From contig CM075775.1 of the NCBI GenBank assembly GCA_037974665.1, forward strand, positions 37,474,152 to 37,538,151: DNA of 64,000 nucleotides, in the 5' to 3' direction. The stretch is from Ehretia macrophylla. Its lineage: Eukaryota; Streptophyta; Magnoliopsida; Boraginales; Ehretiaceae. A program made the position numbers and the translations under genes. Of this stretch, positions 61,706-64,000 are shown one piece after another. Every line of letters begins with the position of its first letter. The first letter of the stretch is position 1. A model generated the notes under the pieces. That model had not been told where the DNA came from. It saw only the letters and a program-made list of their open reading frames with translations, and did not search any database.

Positions 61706-63410
61706 AATGGGCAGCGAGTCGGTTAATTACGATTTTTTTTTAATTATTATAACTTAAATCTGAAATCGAAACCGAAACTCGACGGTTTTAAAAATTATTA
61801 TCTAAAATTGAAATCGAAAAATAATGAAAAATTTACAGGTAACCGAAACCGAAACCGTTAACTTAAAAGAAATAAATTTAAATAAAAAATACCTCCAAAA
61901 ATAGTAAAAAAAATTAATAAAAAAACTGCAACATATTAGTAAAAAACAAATCTGACCACAAACAATAAAAACAAAAACAAAAAGTCAAACTGAAATAGAA
62001 AATCTGAAAAATTGTGCAAATAGCTATAAAAATATCTATATCCAAAGAAAATTAAACTTTAAATGAACATACATTCAAACCATAGACAAATTGGACTTCT
62101 GAGCGAGCGTGTTAATGTTTCGCTGTCAATTTGTTTTCTTTCTCGTTTTTCTTTTTCTTTTTCTTTTTTTTTTCCTCCCTCTTTACGCATTTGTTTTTAA
62201 CCACCAAAACCGTTAGCACTCAGAAATTTCTAATTATAATAAGTCACTATTTGACCATTAAATTTGACTCTTAAATATAAGAAGTTTTCTTGTGAGGATG
62301 GGAAATTTGTCTTGGTTTTTTTCTTCTTTTTGATTGTATAAAATAATATTCTTTTTTGATATAACGGAAGTCAAAACTTTTTCTTATTAATAATTTAGAA
62401 TCTTGGTTAATTTGTAGATGTAAAAGAAGAAAATTTTAATTTCACTCTATTTCTTTCCCGAGTCATGGGTTAATTTACTTGCACTCATATTAGTTCTTCA
62501 ATTAATAAATTAAGTTTGTCTCAAATACATAAACAACGACGGACAAATAATTTAATATCACTTCCACGGTAGGATTTTCTAAGTTAAATGGAGTTTTACT
62601 TGGCACAGGGACCGTACAATGGAGGAGTAAACAATTTAGGATTTTATTATTGTGATTTTTGAATGGTGTGAATTTTTTGTCAATAATATTGTGAACTTGA
62701 AAAAAGAAATAGAAATAATTAAGATAAGAAAATATGTGAGCTTGGCTCAACGTGAGGTGCTTAGTGGCCCATTAAGATAGTGAACCAAGGTTTTCAAATG
62801 TGAACTTGGGCAACTCAAATTCGATCAGATACCTTATCTATGTAGGCCCACAGAAGTAGCCCAAAAAGCAGCTAAAATTTTCTAGAAGTAAAATGGCTAG
62901 TGGTATAATTTTTATTTTAAATGTAAGAGGTACAAAAATTAATTCTCGTGTATAATATTTGAAGTGATATAAATAATTTAAATTTTCCTAAATCAAAAAA
63001 AGAAAATACCACCAACAATGGATATTCATTAATCTCAGTTATACTATAAACCTATTTTTTAGCTAAGCTACCCAAAGGGGACATTTTAATAATATTTAGA
63101 AACATTAAAAAGTTAAAAAAGAAAAGAAATAAAAAAACAACACAAAGAAGGGGTTACACTTCAATGAAAAAAATGGGGCTATTATGTGAATAATAAACAA
63201 ATAGTAAGGAAAAAAAAGCAAAAGAATTGTCAGATATAGTAGTGAAACGTGTCCATTTTATATTGAATTTGTTATCCACACAAAAATTAGCCCTCTCGCT
63301 TTCTTAAAGTGTAATATAATGTATTTAGCAAAAAAAAGTGCAATATAATGTGACATATATATGTAGTATGCCTTCTCAGGTATACTTTAAAAGGATAAAT
63401 TGTAGAATAT
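61706..63410. other. Intergenic, AT-rich
   Basis: Strongly AT-rich DNA with short CGAAACCGAAAC motifs near 61770-61860 and a pyrimidine tract near 62140-62180. No gene, RNA or defined element was recognised. Confidence 0.6.
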
Positions 63411-63715
63411 AGCATGCGGGGACTCTAAAGCTAGTCTTTCAAACGTGTAAAAAGTACATATAAGATTTATAAAAAAGTGTGTAAGTCTAATAATTGTGAT
63501 ATATATAACTATCACGTGTCGCTAACTTAAAAGTAAATGAGTAGTTGTTGAAAATGATAAGTCATTTATAAAAAATTTCTTACTATTAGCACTAGAAAGT
63601 TTAGTTGCATGCGGGCTTCTAAAGAAGACTAATTAGCAGCTAGTCTTTCAAATTGCAAAAAGCAAATTAATATGAGATTCATGAAAAACATATAAGTCCC
63701 AATAATTATAACATT
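63411..63715. repeat. Diverged direct duplication, ~195 bp apart
   Basis: GCATGCGGG, CTAGTCTTTCAAA, TAAGTC and TAATAATTGT/CAATAATTAT appear in the same order near 63412-63500 and 63608-63710. Non-coding. Confidence 0.65.
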
Positions 63716-63717
63716 AA

Positions 63718-63753
63718 ACACACACACACACATATATATATGTACATATATAT
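63718..63753. repeat. (AC)n(AT)n microsatellite
   Basis: An AC run followed by an AT run broken by GTAC. The DNA to the window end is purine (GA)-rich on the plus strand, with no gene recognised. Confidence 0.9.
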
Positions 63754-64000
63754 CACCATTTCATACACATACAAATAGGGAAAAATAAATATAAAAAGGT
63801 ACACTAACGTACCGCTCTAGTAGAAGATACTAAAGAGAGATTTGTATAGGTAATGGTGTCTGCTTCAAATGTATGTGTAGGTGAGAAAGAGATTGAAAAG
63901 ATTGAGAAAGTAGAGTAGAGAGAGAAATGTTAGTGAGTAAAAACTGAAGTTGGAGTGAGAGAGAGTGGAAAAATCGTGAAAGTGAAAGAGAAAAAGTAGG

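Overview
The window is nuclear DNA from a flowering plant, probably a eudicot. The evidence is introns with GT/AG borders in NRT1/PTR-type transporter genes, Ty3/gypsy chromovirus LTRs with a tRNA-Met type primer site, hAT and foldback DNA transposons, and AT-rich intergenic DNA. The species cannot be named from sequence alone. There is one convincing intact protein-coding gene.

Layout. From 1 to about 46.2 kb the DNA is a satellite block: roughly 100 monomers of a ~341 bp tandem repeat, about two nucleosome lengths. It forms array A (1-5940, inverted), array B (6704-20877), a 0.2 kb island C (25486-25696) and array D (29385-44521). B, C and D share one orientation. The arrays have local higher-order structure: 8-mer, 6-mer and 2-mer blocks in A, a 6-mer (~2.05 kb) and a near-identical 5-mer duplication (1.70 kb) in B, and a very long 17/16-mer (~5.8/5.45 kb) in D. 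Every internal array border carries a piece of the same long-LTR chromovirus family (5941-6232, 20878-25485, 25697-29384, 44522-46205). The A/B orientation switch also holds about 0.47 kb of unrelated DNA.

From 46.2 kb the window leaves the satellite and enters a gene neighbourhood. A block carrying an NPF5.5-like transporter gene is present twice (46206-49012 and 51176-54531). The copy beside the satellite has lost exons 1-2 and carries a frame-shifting 7 bp duplication, so it is a pseudogene. The second copy (50181-53163) has four exons that join in frame to 572 codons plus stop and looks functional. The satellite/LTR border lies inside what was intron 2 of the dead copy, so the repeat edge has consumed part of a gene.

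From 54.5 kb to the end is AT-rich intergenic DNA with three short inverted-repeat transposons (54986-55371; 55673-56178 with a perfect 10 bp target duplication; 58578-59035 with a 9 bp duplication), a 1.55 kb hAT-type element with a perfect 8 bp target duplication (59130-60682), small local duplications and microsatellites. No RNA genes, CRISPR arrays or other convincing genes were seen.
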